DNA from: Ignelater luminosus | Lineage: Eukaryota; Arthropoda; Insecta; Coleoptera; Elateridae | NCBI GenBank assembly: GCA_011009095.1 | Contig: VTPC01003575.1 | Coordinates: 1 to 64,000, forward strand | Direction: 5' to 3' | Length of the DNA: 64,000 nt | Part shown: piece after piece, positions 42,401 through 56,200 of the stretch | Position numbering within the stretch: position 1 is the stretch's first letter | Layout: every line of letters starts with the position of its first letter | Notes under the pieces: model-generated | Database searches by the model: none | Seen by the model: the letters and a program-made list of their open reading frames with translations, nothing else | Told to the model about the DNA's origin: nothing | Made by a program: the position numbers and the translations under genes

Positions 42401-45400
42401 AATACAACATTGTGTTTGACATTAAATACATTTTTGCTAGCCAAAGAGCCTGACTGACAAGTAAAAGAATTAGCTCTAGCAGATTCGAAAATTTCCACTG
42501 GGTTGAAAGGCCCGACAAACTCAAAAAGTTCGAGAAGCCCAAAAAATTTTATTGATCTAAAACGTCTTGACTTAAAAAGTTCGATAGAAGTCTAAAAAGC
42601 CTGACGTACTTGGGTAAAAGGCACAACTGGCTTGGAAAATCCGATCGGTCCAAAAAGTTATGAGCAGTTCGAAAAGTCCAGTTGCCTGGAGACTACGCAG
42701 ACTCCCGACCGTTCAGGATTTTGTTCTTCCCTTATTTTCTAGTAATGTTTCAACACCAAAAGATCGTTATTTTTGATGCACTTAAGAAAAAGAAAAACAG
42801 ACGCTCAGCGGAAATTTTGTTAGCGGCAGGTTTTAGCAAAGAACGATTCTCTAAATGACTCTGCTGCTGCAACAATATTGCACGTTGCACTGACCTTTTC
42901 TTGATTGGACGTTGAACTAAATTTGAGGTTAAAATATCAACTGCCTATACTGCCACCCTTGGCAGCACTAGCAAATTTGGTCTTCAATCTAGACGCTGTA
43001 TGTCAGCTTGTCCATTCAGGGAATTTGCTTAGTTAGAATCTTAGCCGCTGAGTGTCCCCGAATCGGCCCATCGGTTGTGTCCACAAACAGTAATCATGAG
43101 TACACGCCACCATCAGCGAAAAGATGATTTTAAAAGTGCTGCCTTTCCTTGACGACAATGTTGCCGCTTGCTGACTGCTGACAAGAAATTTTTCAGACTG
43201 CCTATTGCCCTAGCAGAGGTCAAATCATACAACAATTACAGTTAGAAACTATCTTATGGAATGGATTATGTAAACAAAGAGACATCAAGGTAGTGTCAAG
43301 TGCCATTACTACTACGTCCTTCTCGAAATCTGCCCAGAGCTTATGATATCCAATGCTTTTCATCAAGCAAAATGGATGATAGCCAAGAAATTGCAAAACT
43401 GACTAATCAAAAGAATTAAAGAAAGATTCTACCATTGTTCGAGTTTATTTCAAGGGTGAGACTCTTACTTTTGAGGCGAACTCTGCAATAAGGATCAAAG
43501 AGAGCTTCTAGTTATCTCATCTTCTTTATTCCCACAATGAGACTTTCTAAGAACCATTTTTTGCATCCGACTACTGATTGCAAGTCAGTTAATTTTTTTC
43601 TTTGAGATTGCGTCATTGGAATTCAGAAAGACAATTTATTAACACGATGTTAAAAGAATCAGCAGAAAATTCAAAATATAGCTCAAAAGCTATTGGAAAA
43701 CAGAATCGGTTTGAAAACTTCAATGGATTCGAGCAATCGAGCAGGTCCAACCAGGACAATACAAACTTGGAAAATCTGAGTATTGGGCAAGTCTGTTGCT
43801 AGTAGAATGCCAACTTTAGTCTAAATATTCGGAAAAAGGAAAAACAATAGTAATAAGATAAACCTTGCCAGCTCGAAAAACTTATTAACTTAAGGCAAGT
43901 TTGATAGTCTAAGAAATCAAAACGTTTCGTGTTGGGTAATTACTTGGTTTGTTGGTCTGAATCTAAAATGACTGCCTGAAGTTTCGTTCGGTGGTCCCAT
44001 ACCACGGCTAAAATATCTGGAGGTGTTAAGAATAACTTTAGAACAAAGAAATTTTTAGCAAAAAAAATTATCTATCTGTAGTCTATTAGGACTATTAGCA
44101 GAAGATAAGACTCGAGTCATTTAAAACAAATAGTAGCGATAAGGCATAATCTGACAATAATTCCTTTAATTTGAATTCAGGTGAAAATCTTAGAGAGCCA
44201 TGGGATAATAGTAGCTGAAAAAATGAACCATGCAGTTGTTTTTCAATTGACGAACTGTCTAAACAAATGAAAGTACCTGCATGATATCGAATTAACTACG
44301 AACAATTTCAATGATTTATGATACGGAAACAAAAGAAAAGTAAAATTAAAATATTTACGAATGTTTAACGTGCAAATTGTACCGTTACCGTTAAAGAGGA
44401 AATGTTCCCCAACTTCATTATCATACTACGTGTACTCAAGCATTAAGGAAGGGTGCAAATATCTGTACCAATCCGTGCTATATAAAAATAAATTCCAAAT
44501 CAAAAGCAAACAAAACGTTTTCAAAAAAATTCTCGAACAAAATTAAGATTTCCTGCTTTAGTATGCACTAAAAAAAAGTATGAATCAATAAATACGGTTT
44601 TTTATTTTATTTGTTCAAAATTATTATCGATATCTCTTATTTGCGATTATTAATCTCAACTACTGTAAGCTTATCAATTTCCTGTAAATATTTATCCAAA
44701 TTTCCCATTAATAATACAGTCTACTTTGATTTTACATTTCTTTTCATCAAAACCGTTAATTACAAAAACGTTTAATTATTGCTAATAAATAAACAAAACT
44801 TTTACCTTCAGTGAAAATTTAAAATTATTTCCGCCTTATGTAAAATTAATTTATAACAAATTCAACAATAATAAAAGCAACACCACCTGGCAAAAAAAGT
44901 TGTACGTAACACCGCAACGCGTTTTCCAATAATAAACAACGATAGAGAATGAATGACAAAAAAACTTCTAACTTTTACTTGTAATTTTTACTAATTAATT
45001 AATAAAAAGTAGCAAAAATAGAAGAATAAGGTACTAGCCGGCACATGCGCAGCGCAATTTTAATTAACGCACGCCGCGCCGGATTAAAATTAATACACAC
45101 AACACACACACACAGTTGATGATTATTTTTTAACACTTTCTGATTTCAAAAATCAACAATTTACTTTCTCCCGTTGTCCTTATAAGGCTACGAACTAAAA
45201 TAATTTCTTTTTCACAATAAGAATTATTATTTTATAATAACATAAGAAACCGTATGACTTCACTAATTTGTTTCCGGATTAAATAACAAAAATTGTATCA
45301 GGCTAATTTTAAGAGGAAGTGTACCAATTATGAAAGTCGATATGGTTTCTGTTACTTCAATTCTTCTTGAGCATAACCTCTTTTGTAAATATTGCAATCC

Positions 45401-48400
45401 ACTAATTGATTCCTCATGAATTTCACTAATAATTGACGAGAATTATTTTATGACCAAGAAAGATCTCTCCACTTTATAACAGTTATGCTTTTCGAGTTGT
45501 TCAAAATACAAAACTAGGAATTGTATTGATAGACCGACAAACAATAAAATAGATTAATTACGCCTGGATTTCTCACGAAGACTTCCATCTAACTATAAAC
45601 ACTTACAGGTCTAAATCAAAGCTTGTCCAAATCCATAATAAATCTGTCCACTCTTAGATTTTCTCGATCCGATTTACAAAACACCAGCACAGTGTTTTCT
45701 GTTTCTTTACCTAACATGACCCTGATAAACATAAGTTTATTTCAAAATATTATTTCTGAAAGAAACGAAGTCTCGATTTCCCCTATGATTTCGAGTTCTC
45801 CGGCCGAACTTTTAAAATGCATTTGCTCTTTGTTACGTACCTTAACATTATTGTTTTGTTTTTTTTTGCATCGTTTTCCCATCTGTGGAACGCAATGGAA
45901 CTTAGTCAGCTTCCAATCCTTTGCCTTCCTTCTCTCCCAAAACCTCTTAATCCTCTCGCTGTGGGTCTTCCTCCGCTCTTGGGTCCAGGCTTTATCAATT
46001 TCTATAAGCCAATTGTTTTTTACTTTCATGGAGAGGGCAAGGTTAAGGATTTGTTTGGTAAGCCTGCAGTGGTCTATTCGCGGGATATGCCCATAGAATT
46101 CTTTTCCTAAAAGTGTCTGTTATTTTTCAGAGCGTTGATATAATTCCAGCGATTTCCTTTTCATCCAGAATTCCCTCTATGCAGACTGGACTAAAAATCT
46201 TCCTAAGGATTCTTCTTTCTTGTTTTTCTATGTTCTTAATAAGTGTTTTGCCCCTCATGATTAAAGTCTACGATGCATATAGCACTTCTGGCTTGACCAC
46301 TGTGTTGTAATGTCTTAATTTGTTCTATAGGCCTTTTGTAATTTAGCGAGTTTCTCCACGTTTGCTTCGCAATTTAATCCTGGGGGATGAATCATCTCTC
46401 CTAGATATTGTTGAATTTTTATATTTTTAAAAGGAATAGTATTACAAGAAGAGGATCAAGTTTTTTTTATTATTGACAACAACAACCTTACTATTTATTT
46501 TATTACATTATATTTTTAACATCAACGCACCAACCGCAGTGTTGTCACTTTTACATAAAAACAAGAAATAAGAAGTGTTGTAACGAGATTATATTCCAAC
46601 AGATATTTCAATTTAGGTACTTGAGCTATATTTCCAAACTTCATAGTCATAGGTTGTCTATCAAGGTGATGAGGGGACCCTTCCATGTATTCAGTTTTTG
46701 CTTAAGAGATTTGTAGCCCAGTTTTGGCTGCAATTTCATGCAGTTCCTCAACAGCGTGGGTTACTTACTTCCTTTCTGTTGTTGGAAAGAATTGCTAGGT
46801 CATCTGTGAAAGCTAAACAACGTGGGTGAATTTTGTTGTTGCGAAGTTTGTCCAAGGTTATTCCTTTTACTTCTTTCTCCAAGGTCCTAATTAGTTTTTC
46901 TAATACAAGATTAAATAGTATAGATGAAAGTCTGTCACTTTGTCGAACTCCTGTTTTGATAGAAGAAGGTTCAGATATTTTGCCCAGAAATTTAACTTTA
47001 GACGTGGTATTGGTTAATGTCTGTTTGATTAATTCTCTTGTTTTTCTATCAACTTTAAATTCTTCTAATACTGAAAAGTGTTTCTCTGCCTATTGAATCA
47101 TATACTTTTTGAAGTCCACAAAGCTGACCACCGTTTGCCTGCCTTTGCGGATTTGGAGGATGGTTTTTGGATTCAGTATTTGTTCTGCACACGATCTATC
47201 TTTTCTGAATCCTGCCTGAAGTTCGCCAATTAGGTGGTCTGTTTGTTCTTCAATCCTCCTAAATAAGATTGTGGAGAGAATGTTGTAAGTAACTGCTAGG
47301 AGAGAAATCAGTTTGTACTTTTTAATATCTGTTTTATTCCCTTTCTTGCGCAGTGAGTGGATTAACGCACACTTCCAGTCTTTTTTTTTCACTGATTAAG
47401 ATTGCCTGAATTTTCTAGGCGAGGTTTGCGCCACCTATTTTTATCATTTTCGCAATTATACCATCTTCCCCTGAAGCTTTATTATTTTAAGTTCACCTAA
47501 GTATTGTTTTCTCGATTTCCTGTAATGGGGGGGTTCAGAATCGGGGGCTGGTTCGGGTTTTTCAAAATTGAGTTGGTCTTTGAGGGATTCACAGTTGAAA
47601 AGGGCCTTAAAATAATTCACTAAAAGGTTACAGTTTTCTTTATTATTGGTTTCCAGAGTCCTATCCGGACATTTGAAACAGAGACTTCTCTAAATTCCCT
47701 GTAGGAATTTCTGGTATTATTTTGCTTGAAATCTTATTCGATTTCGACAAGCCTGTTCTGATCGTAGTGGCGTTTTTCAGATCTAATGATTTTTGAGGTT
47801 CGTTTCTGTACCATGATGAACTCCTGTCACTTCTGGGGGATCTTATAAGAATTCTAGTTTTGCCAGGCTTGAATTATCCGTTCTATAGCCCGGTCACAAG
47901 TGCTATTCCCCTACCGATGTTTAAGTTTCCTCGGGGGTAAGTCGATGTTTTATGAAACTACCTGGAGCGTGCGTTTGAGGGCAGGCCGGTTGGAGAGGGT
48001 TTGGTCGTGGATGTGAGCAAAGAAAGTACCAGCATTTTGTTTAAGAAATTCTGGGTTCGTTCGCGTGTTTTGAGTTATTCTCGGCCTGGTTCTGTTTGGT
48101 TGAAAGTCTACTTTTACCAGGGACAGGTGATGATCAGACTCGCCGAAACCCTTTTTAACTTTAACGTTCATAATTTCCTTCTGATTTTTCTTGGAAATAG
48201 CCACATGATCTATTTGAAATTCGCCTAAATAAGAGTTTGGAGACCTCCAGGTTTTTTTCTTATGTGGAAGTGCTAGGAAATGGGTTGACATTAATTTTAA
48301 ATCAAAGGCTTCACCGAAGCCACTTAATCTTGGATTCATTCTTCGACAGAAGTTAAAACATTGCCTGTCATATAACTTCTTTCCCTAAAACACATAATTT

Positions 48401-50221
48401 TTTTAGATGTACAGGGTGTCAAAGTTTTACTAAAAACAAGAAATTTTGACACCTTGTTTCTCAAAAATGATATACTTGAGGTAAAACAGTTATTTGACAA
48501 GAAATGCTTATTTCTTGCAGAGGAATGAGATGCAAACAGATGACATATAACCTTACCATAAGATGTTAGACTTTAAAAGTTTTGAAAAATCCGATTTTAC
48601 TAGAAAACGGCGTATTGTTCCAAATCGATCACTGATACCGAAAATAGAAACATTTTTAATTCTTCAGTAGCATAGCAACTTTTCTAACATAGGGGGCTAG
48701 CCTACTCCAAATTCTTCGCTTCTGATCGAGATATCAAACGCAAACCTATGTAAGATAGCAGACAGCTTAGAGTAATAAGCACGTAGAAAATTTCATAACT
48801 ATATCCCATTTAGTTTTTGATGTATTGGGAAAACAAGAAATTACAAATGAAACAAAATTGAAACTTTATACTTCTTTGAAAACGAAGCGCTTTAAGGAAA
48901 CAAAAATTAGATGATTGGTTGTACCCGGACTGTCTGGCAGAGACTTTTCTATTACTGAGCTCTGTAAGATCAGCCGCCTCTGAGATATACGTGGGCTTTG
49001 TAACAGTAACATTTTATACGTTTGCTTAGTCTGGTAGATAGTAATAAAGGGAAGGATAAGCACGAGCTTTAACCATAGAAAAGTTTAGTCTAAACTTGAT
49101 ATCACTGCATTGCCGCCACAAGTGTCCTCCTCAACTTTACATAAATAACCTACATACTATGGACTAGAAAGAGTGTAGTAGTGTGACGACTGGCCGCCAG
49201 AGGCGGCCTTAAATTTAAGCAAAGTTTCCCTTAAAAATTAAAAATGCTAAAAGAATTTGTTAAATATAATGATGATGAAATAGTGAAGTCGTAACTACTG
49301 ATAGACTGTGCTCGTTATCACTGTCCTACCTCATTGCTAGATTGTTTGTCATGATATTTCTGTTTCCTTTCCACTTACTTAGTTTCAGCATTTTCATCTA
49401 ATGATCCCTACAGTAATAGCGAAGGTTTTTATCATCTTGACAGTTTTCTTTATTTATTGACCACTGCAACTTCTGCTATTCCTGCCCTGACCTAATTTAA
49501 TTAATATGCATGCAAGTCATTGTTATTTTTGTTCTCGATGGTGACTTTTTGCACAGTACTCTGAATATTATTATAAAGAAAAGAAAGAGGAAAAAAAGAA
49601 AAAGAAGAAGACCATGAAGTGCACGCAAGGAGATTAATAATGGAGGAAAATCGAGATTTTTTTTTACTTGAACACAAATTTTTTTAAGTGTTAAGTCGTT
49701 TCAATATCCTAACATATGTATATATTTTTAAATTCCTTTCTGTTAAAAAAAAACTACTACCTATAGCAAATAAATCTAAAAAGAAAATGAAAAGCGGAGT
49801 AATGAAAATACGCAATTTCCAACAAGAATATAATTTACGAACGTACTTGAGAATCCTTTCATTAAGCCATCCTCAAATCCTTCAAAAGATGAACTTTCAA
49901 CACTAACCGTCAACAATAAATTCTCCCCCTGATATTGATTACACCTATTTCTCTGAAAACAATGGAACGAAGCTCAAATGGCAAATCCGTGACGAAATGC
50001 CAGCAGGCAAGCTTGAGAAAATAGTCTTATCATACCAGTATACCATCCTAGACACGTTTCTGATGTTCGCAGTGTAATGCAATAGCAGCCAGCAATCATA
50101 CCTAACATTTACTTCATTGTAAGTTGAAAAGAACTAACGAGCAAGGTTGATTGCCATTTAGGTGCAGTCGTGACCAACATCTTCATTGTGCACAATAGCG
50201 TTTTTGATTTTCATCGCTATA

Positions 50222-50252
<31 letters not shown>

Positions 50253-53200
50253 TAGTAACCATCAGGGCATGAGTAAATTTCTCTAGATTTATGAGCCTAG
50301 TGGACTATGACTACTTTCAAACGCTCCTTTTATATTTAGATTTATTAAATACTTGAAATCATTGCTACTAGATTTAACCTTTTCTTTCCCCTTTTGTTTT
50401 ATATGAATTACAAATAATAAATATTTCTCCTTTCTCCGTTACTGCAACCTACATAAATGAGAAGACAAATTATTATTTCAACACGTTGACACTGTTTCAT
50501 TATGGGATGCCTGCGTGTCGTGTCTCTTTTTCTTTTAACTATGTGAAGGTTATGTTATTCCTTTGCTATTGCTTAACTGTAACGTTTATCACAAGACAAA
50601 TGAAATTCAAAATTACTTAATATACAGGGTGTGTATTAAACATATGTATGAATCATCACTTCTTGTTATTTCAGTTTTATTGTTTATGCAAATTTTGAGT
50701 ATAAAAATATTTTACGAATAAAAAAGGTCAAGTTTCTATTATTAATGCGCTACGACTACAGAAAACTTATATCTAAAGAAACACGACGCAGAATATTAAA
50801 GATTTTCCCGACAGCTTCATTTGAAAAAATAACAAATTTCAATATCAAAAAATGAGTCTAGAATCTTTCAAAAAATTTGATGTTACTCGCAAACGGCGCA
50901 TCCCTCGAAAAATGCAAGAGCAATCTTACTACCTTACTCGGTTCCTTAAAATCTTCAGCGACTGTTTTTCAAGTTATCAAATCGTCTGTTTATCAAGACT
51001 TATTGATGTCTAGATAATTTCGCGTTTGGCTAATGTCGCCCTCTATGCTCTAGAGCAAACTTGCATAAATAGAGGTTCGAATCTAATAGAATGAAAAATC
51101 AAGCAGAACCTCAAGAAGAAAAATTCTGTGAACGTCACGACCATATGAAGTTTTAGAACGGCTACTTTCAGCTGTTCTCTAGGGCTGGTTTGTAAGATGT
51201 GTGCAAACTGACAGTTCCAAAGCATGCCTGAAAATTAGCGAGTAACCCTTCGTATTTCACTTGTATTGCATATGACCTACGGTTTGCAAGTCGAATGCAA
51301 ACTTGGCGTCATATATGTTTGTGGTATTATCTACAAAAGCTGTAACTCCCATATTTTTGCACCTCTAGTCGCCAGTGATAGACAGTAACTCTTAAAGAGA
51401 CAATTGTGAATGTTGCATACAACTACTGATGCGTCAAGCAATCTTTATACTTTTTTCGTGAGGATTTAACGTGTAAGAACCTAGACCGGAAGACATGAAT
51501 TGATTCTGAGTTTAGTTCATCAATCAATAATTTTTTACATTTCTAATAGTCATCATTTAAGCCCGGACGTTTTAGGTTTTTTTTTGCCTCCCACCATGCA
51601 TTGCCTGTGATTCGGTCCGCGCGGCGGTATGACCCGCCTACGCCGTTGGTGGGAGTTAATTTTTGAATTCCGACCTAAAACGTCCGGGCTATGGCCATCA
51701 TCTTGCTTTTACTGTGTGTACTTAGCTGCTTAATATTATCATATGCATCGAACTGCCTATCTCGCCGAACTTGTACAGGTTTTAATGATAGTCACAACTT
51801 GATATGCAAAAATTTATAAAATTCTTTCTCTTTTCAGTGCTCTGGTGTCAGGCTGATGCAAACGTGTTATCGTGTTTCCTCTCTCTTTACGATTCCGTGA
51901 CGTCGCGCACAGCCAATTATTAAATTTATTACAATAAAGATTGATCCGGGACGAAGTGTCACATAAAGATAAGGCTTTGGTAAAAGACGTTTTCAAACCG
52001 GAAGCTTCCCAACGATGGTCTGTTGCTTTTGTTTTCTTGTTCTGCAATGGTGGAGAGCAAACATTCCGACGATCCGGACACCATCCACCTCTTTTGTTTT
52101 CTTCCACCGATTTTCTATATCTCAGGCAGGGTTGGTCCTAGCGAGTCGGAACTTGGATTGTTAGGAATGGAGGGGAGTGCTTTCAGTGAAGTTTCATCGT
52201 CGTGTTAGTAATTGTTTAGCTCTCTTAAGAAAGTTAATAGAGAATTTAAACAGAAATGACAACTATAAGTCTTCCTCGAACCATAACCTTGTTTCTCCGA
52301 ACCAAAGCTCTAACCAAATCGAGTTCTTTCAGAAGAGTAAATGAATGTTCCTATATGAGTACAAGCGAAACTTGATGTGTTTACGAGTTACAGATCACAT
52401 TTCAATTTAGGAAAAGCAAAGCTCGATCTGCTTTCGCACAAAGGGGACTCCGACGGGTGATAGTTGCAGGTGCCCACGCCCGTTTCTATTTCAAGAGAGT
52501 TAAAAGAGAAAAAGTGCTGGAAGCTAGAGTGCCTAGAGCTCCGCTGTGCCATCTCTAGTTTAGTTTTTGTAACAAATTTAGTAATTTAAATAAATACGTT
52601 ATGAAACCAACAACAGTCTCCCTTTAGTTATCCTTTATACTTGTACCGTAACATTTGGTGGAGGCGTCACGTCGGGCTGACACACTCTGAATTTCTCTAA
52701 GAACAATTCCCGCTTCCGAAATTTCAAAAAGTCTAAAAATACATTTTATCAGCGGCGGATCTATCCCTGCGTTCGGTAAGGACCTTTAAGAGCTATTTTT
52801 GCTCGAAATCGTCTTTTGTTCTTGTCACTAAAACCTGAATTTTTATTTGAGTGACAAGAACAAGAGACGATCCCGAGTAAAAATAGCTGTCAGATGTACC
52901 TTACTGAACACAGGGTATGAATATTGCAGATCTTTCTTAGTCGATCTTGGAAAGGTGACTTTACGACATTTTATTTAGTTAACAGACTAAAGTACATGAA
53001 AACGCTTTTGTAGCAGAAAAATTCCGACAGAGGTTAAAGCCAATAATGTCAAGATGATTGTTAAGATGCAAATCAAAAGCTTTGTATGGTGTTATCTTGT
53101 GAAGGAAGCTAGATGTTAAACACATCTGAAATCAAGACTTTTCATAGTGTTAGGCCTAAAAGGTTGTTTGGCGCTTTCAAGAGGGAAAACCGCATAATTC

Positions 53201-56200
53201 TTAAGGAAAATTGTACGAACAATTCGATTTACATCGAACTTGATCGATCACCTTCTGAATATACCTTTTTGCTGCATTTGTGAATTTTGCAAATTTGATT
53301 TGGACCTTGACACTTTTTTGTCAACTACTGCACAAGAAACAATAAGCAAGCCAAGCGATGAGTTTCAATTCAAATTGGACATAATTCACATGATCCAGAG
53401 AATTCGAGAAAGGTTGGTTCCACCAAAAATTCCAAAAAAAGAGAGTTCAAGGTTCTTTTGAGATATCAAAACAGCTAAAAAGGGAGCTACATCAAGGTGG
53501 CTCTATTTATTTATTATTTGGAAATGGTTCAGAAAAGCTAGCAAACTTCTTTGAATTTTCTTACAAACTTCCTTTCAATATATTTCTTTATAAATTCTCG
53601 TATCTCATATCCTGGTGTCATTAAAAAAATTCGCTTCTCCTTCTTAACATTTCTTCACGGCCACCATCAATAAACATTACAGTGACAAACCAGATATCAA
53701 AATCAAAACAAAAGATTTCCGACTTTTCTAGGTCTGTCATGACTTTTTTTCCATTAACGTAATATCTTCATCGCGACATTAAAGGGAAAAAAATATATTC
53801 ATGAGGACCACTGCCGCAGTATTCATACTCGAGTCCAAAAAGCATCATCAAATTCAAACTATAGAATTTTGTAATTGACGTTCATCCAGTTAGTAACCAA
53901 ATTAAAAATAATCATCAACTGGTGGTCTCAACAGCTTCCAGATTTTTTGTTTTGCTTCACATTAGTCGATTCCATTTAAAAATCTTGACGCAGTAACGTA
54001 TTCAAGAATAAACTATTATTTATCGTCAGCAACGCATTTTGGAACCACCCCGTCTCCATGAACGAAACAAGTGTATGATCAATATAATTATTTCCTGAAA
54101 AAACGGAAATTCCAATCAGGCCAGTAACAAACTGCAGGTTTTTCCCATTACATGCAACACCTCAATAAAATCCTCACTGAAAGAAATGAAGTAAAAAAAA
54201 GAAAGAATTAAAACCCCTCAAGTTAATAGAAAAAAACCATCTATCACACCTCCAGCTAACTAGATGATCCAAACAACAATAAATTCCCATTTTTATAACT
54301 AGTCCGTAATTACAACGTACTGCATCGTTCTGCAAAATTAATCTACGATCAGCCAAGCTTATCTATCTGAAACTCATTTAAATAACAAGGAGTGAGTCTA
54401 CACCACCAACGTTACGACCCGACGATAATCAAGATACTACAAAAGAAAATTAGCATTACTCACAACCGCGTCAGATAAAAAGTGGAACGAAATTGTTGTC
54501 CCCCATAATTTCTGCCTGATTATAAATAAATGACACACACACAACTACATAGTTGTGGATTAAAAAAAATCCATTTATGGAATTTTATTTCAATCCAAGG
54601 AGTGTCAGAGTGAAAGCTGCATAGATTATTAGTTATTAACTACTACTGCATAGTACACAAGTTGGTATCTATTTTTAAAAATTCAGCCTTGATAAATCAT
54701 CATTAATTAATAACAGATGTTTCCGATTATACAACACTCTGCTTCCGTAAATACGCTTTTTCCTAATATTAGTGAAATAGTTTCTGTTTTACTTTCATTT
54801 ACGTAATTATCGAAAAGAAATAAACGCGAACAATTTCATGATTAATATTAATGGAAGTAATAAAACACGTAGGAACTTATTCGCCTTGAAGGTTTTCTTT
54901 ATAAAATCTGCCCACAGAACAGGTGCAATAATAACAGCACATACACCTCTATTTTATAACAACGTGCAAGTCACATTAAAATGATAAGGCTGAAAATCTA
55001 AGCAGCCGCGTGTAATTCTCTCTCGTAGGTGAGCTGGTTTCTGGACGTAACATAAAAACCTGCCCAACCTGACCATTGCAAGATATACTTGTTCATAATT
55101 AATTTGAAGACGAGAAAAAAGAAATGTAAAAAAGATGCTCCTACTTGTTTTTATAATGATTAAAAGTAAAACAAAAAAGAATCGTTCTCAAGGCTCATTT
55201 AGACTTTTAATGGCATTGAAAAGATTATTTTGATTTTTCGGTAGTATCTTCAATCTGAATGGTATTTAAATAGCTTGGTTGCGTAATTTACTATTATAAA
55301 TTTTAATATTTTTGTGTGAAGCGCATTTAGACAAATAGCTCGAATTCTACAGATCAAAAAAGAGATAACATCAGTTGTACTGGTCTAAACTTAAATCGAG
55401 AGACACAAGCAGAACAACAAAATGTAACTAATATTTCAAATTTGAGAAAACTGTAACTTTTGGTGCATCTTAATGCTTATGTGATAATAGCCTTTCTCGT
55501 GATAAGTATTAACAGATTTTACATGGGTCCTTACAACAGGATTTCGGACAAACCAAATCAAAATTTAAATCTGATATTTAAGCCGATGGTAGTAAATAGA
55601 AACAAGCCTCACTAAAAATGTATGTCTCTCAAAGAAAGCTCAATTATGCTTTTTTTAAGGAGCCTTTCATATAGTTAAGTCAATAGTAAGTACATGTTAC
55701 AATCAGAATCATTCAAGTTCTGCGTCTTTTTATCACTGATAACAATGACTCTCGCAGCAAACATTTTTCCAAAGACAGTTAATTTAAACAGAAACGCTTT
55801 TTATATTTCGATAAAACTGATCTACGGTAATATTTAACTTGAATTAAAATTAAACATTCCTCCAATATACAGGGTGTCCCACGACTGAACTGGCAGCTTA
55901 AGGGTGTGCTTCGTAGGTAATTTCAAGTTGGTTTGTGCCCATATCACATCTAATCTGTCCAAGCTTTACAGCCTGCAGACTATGCAGCATGTGTGTAATT
56001 TTGTCGTTGTCTGCTTCATCGACAAATTCTCTTTACGGATGAAGCCACCTTTACTAAAGATGGAATTTTGAAATCATGAAAACGCATTTTCAACATCGCT
56101 TTTCAGTAAACATTTGATGGGGCATTCTTAATAATCAACTTACTGAGCTATTCGTGTTTCGACAACGGTTAGCATCCGAACATTATTTAAATGTTTTACA

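Noticed and set aside
45623-46310. Overlapping + strand frames up to 157 codons
   Set aside because: They are antisense to the LINE coding region on the - strand.
51060-51090. GGTTCGAATCT, similar to a tRNA B box
   Set aside because: No A box at the right distance and no acceptor stem could be paired, so not called as a tRNA or SINE.
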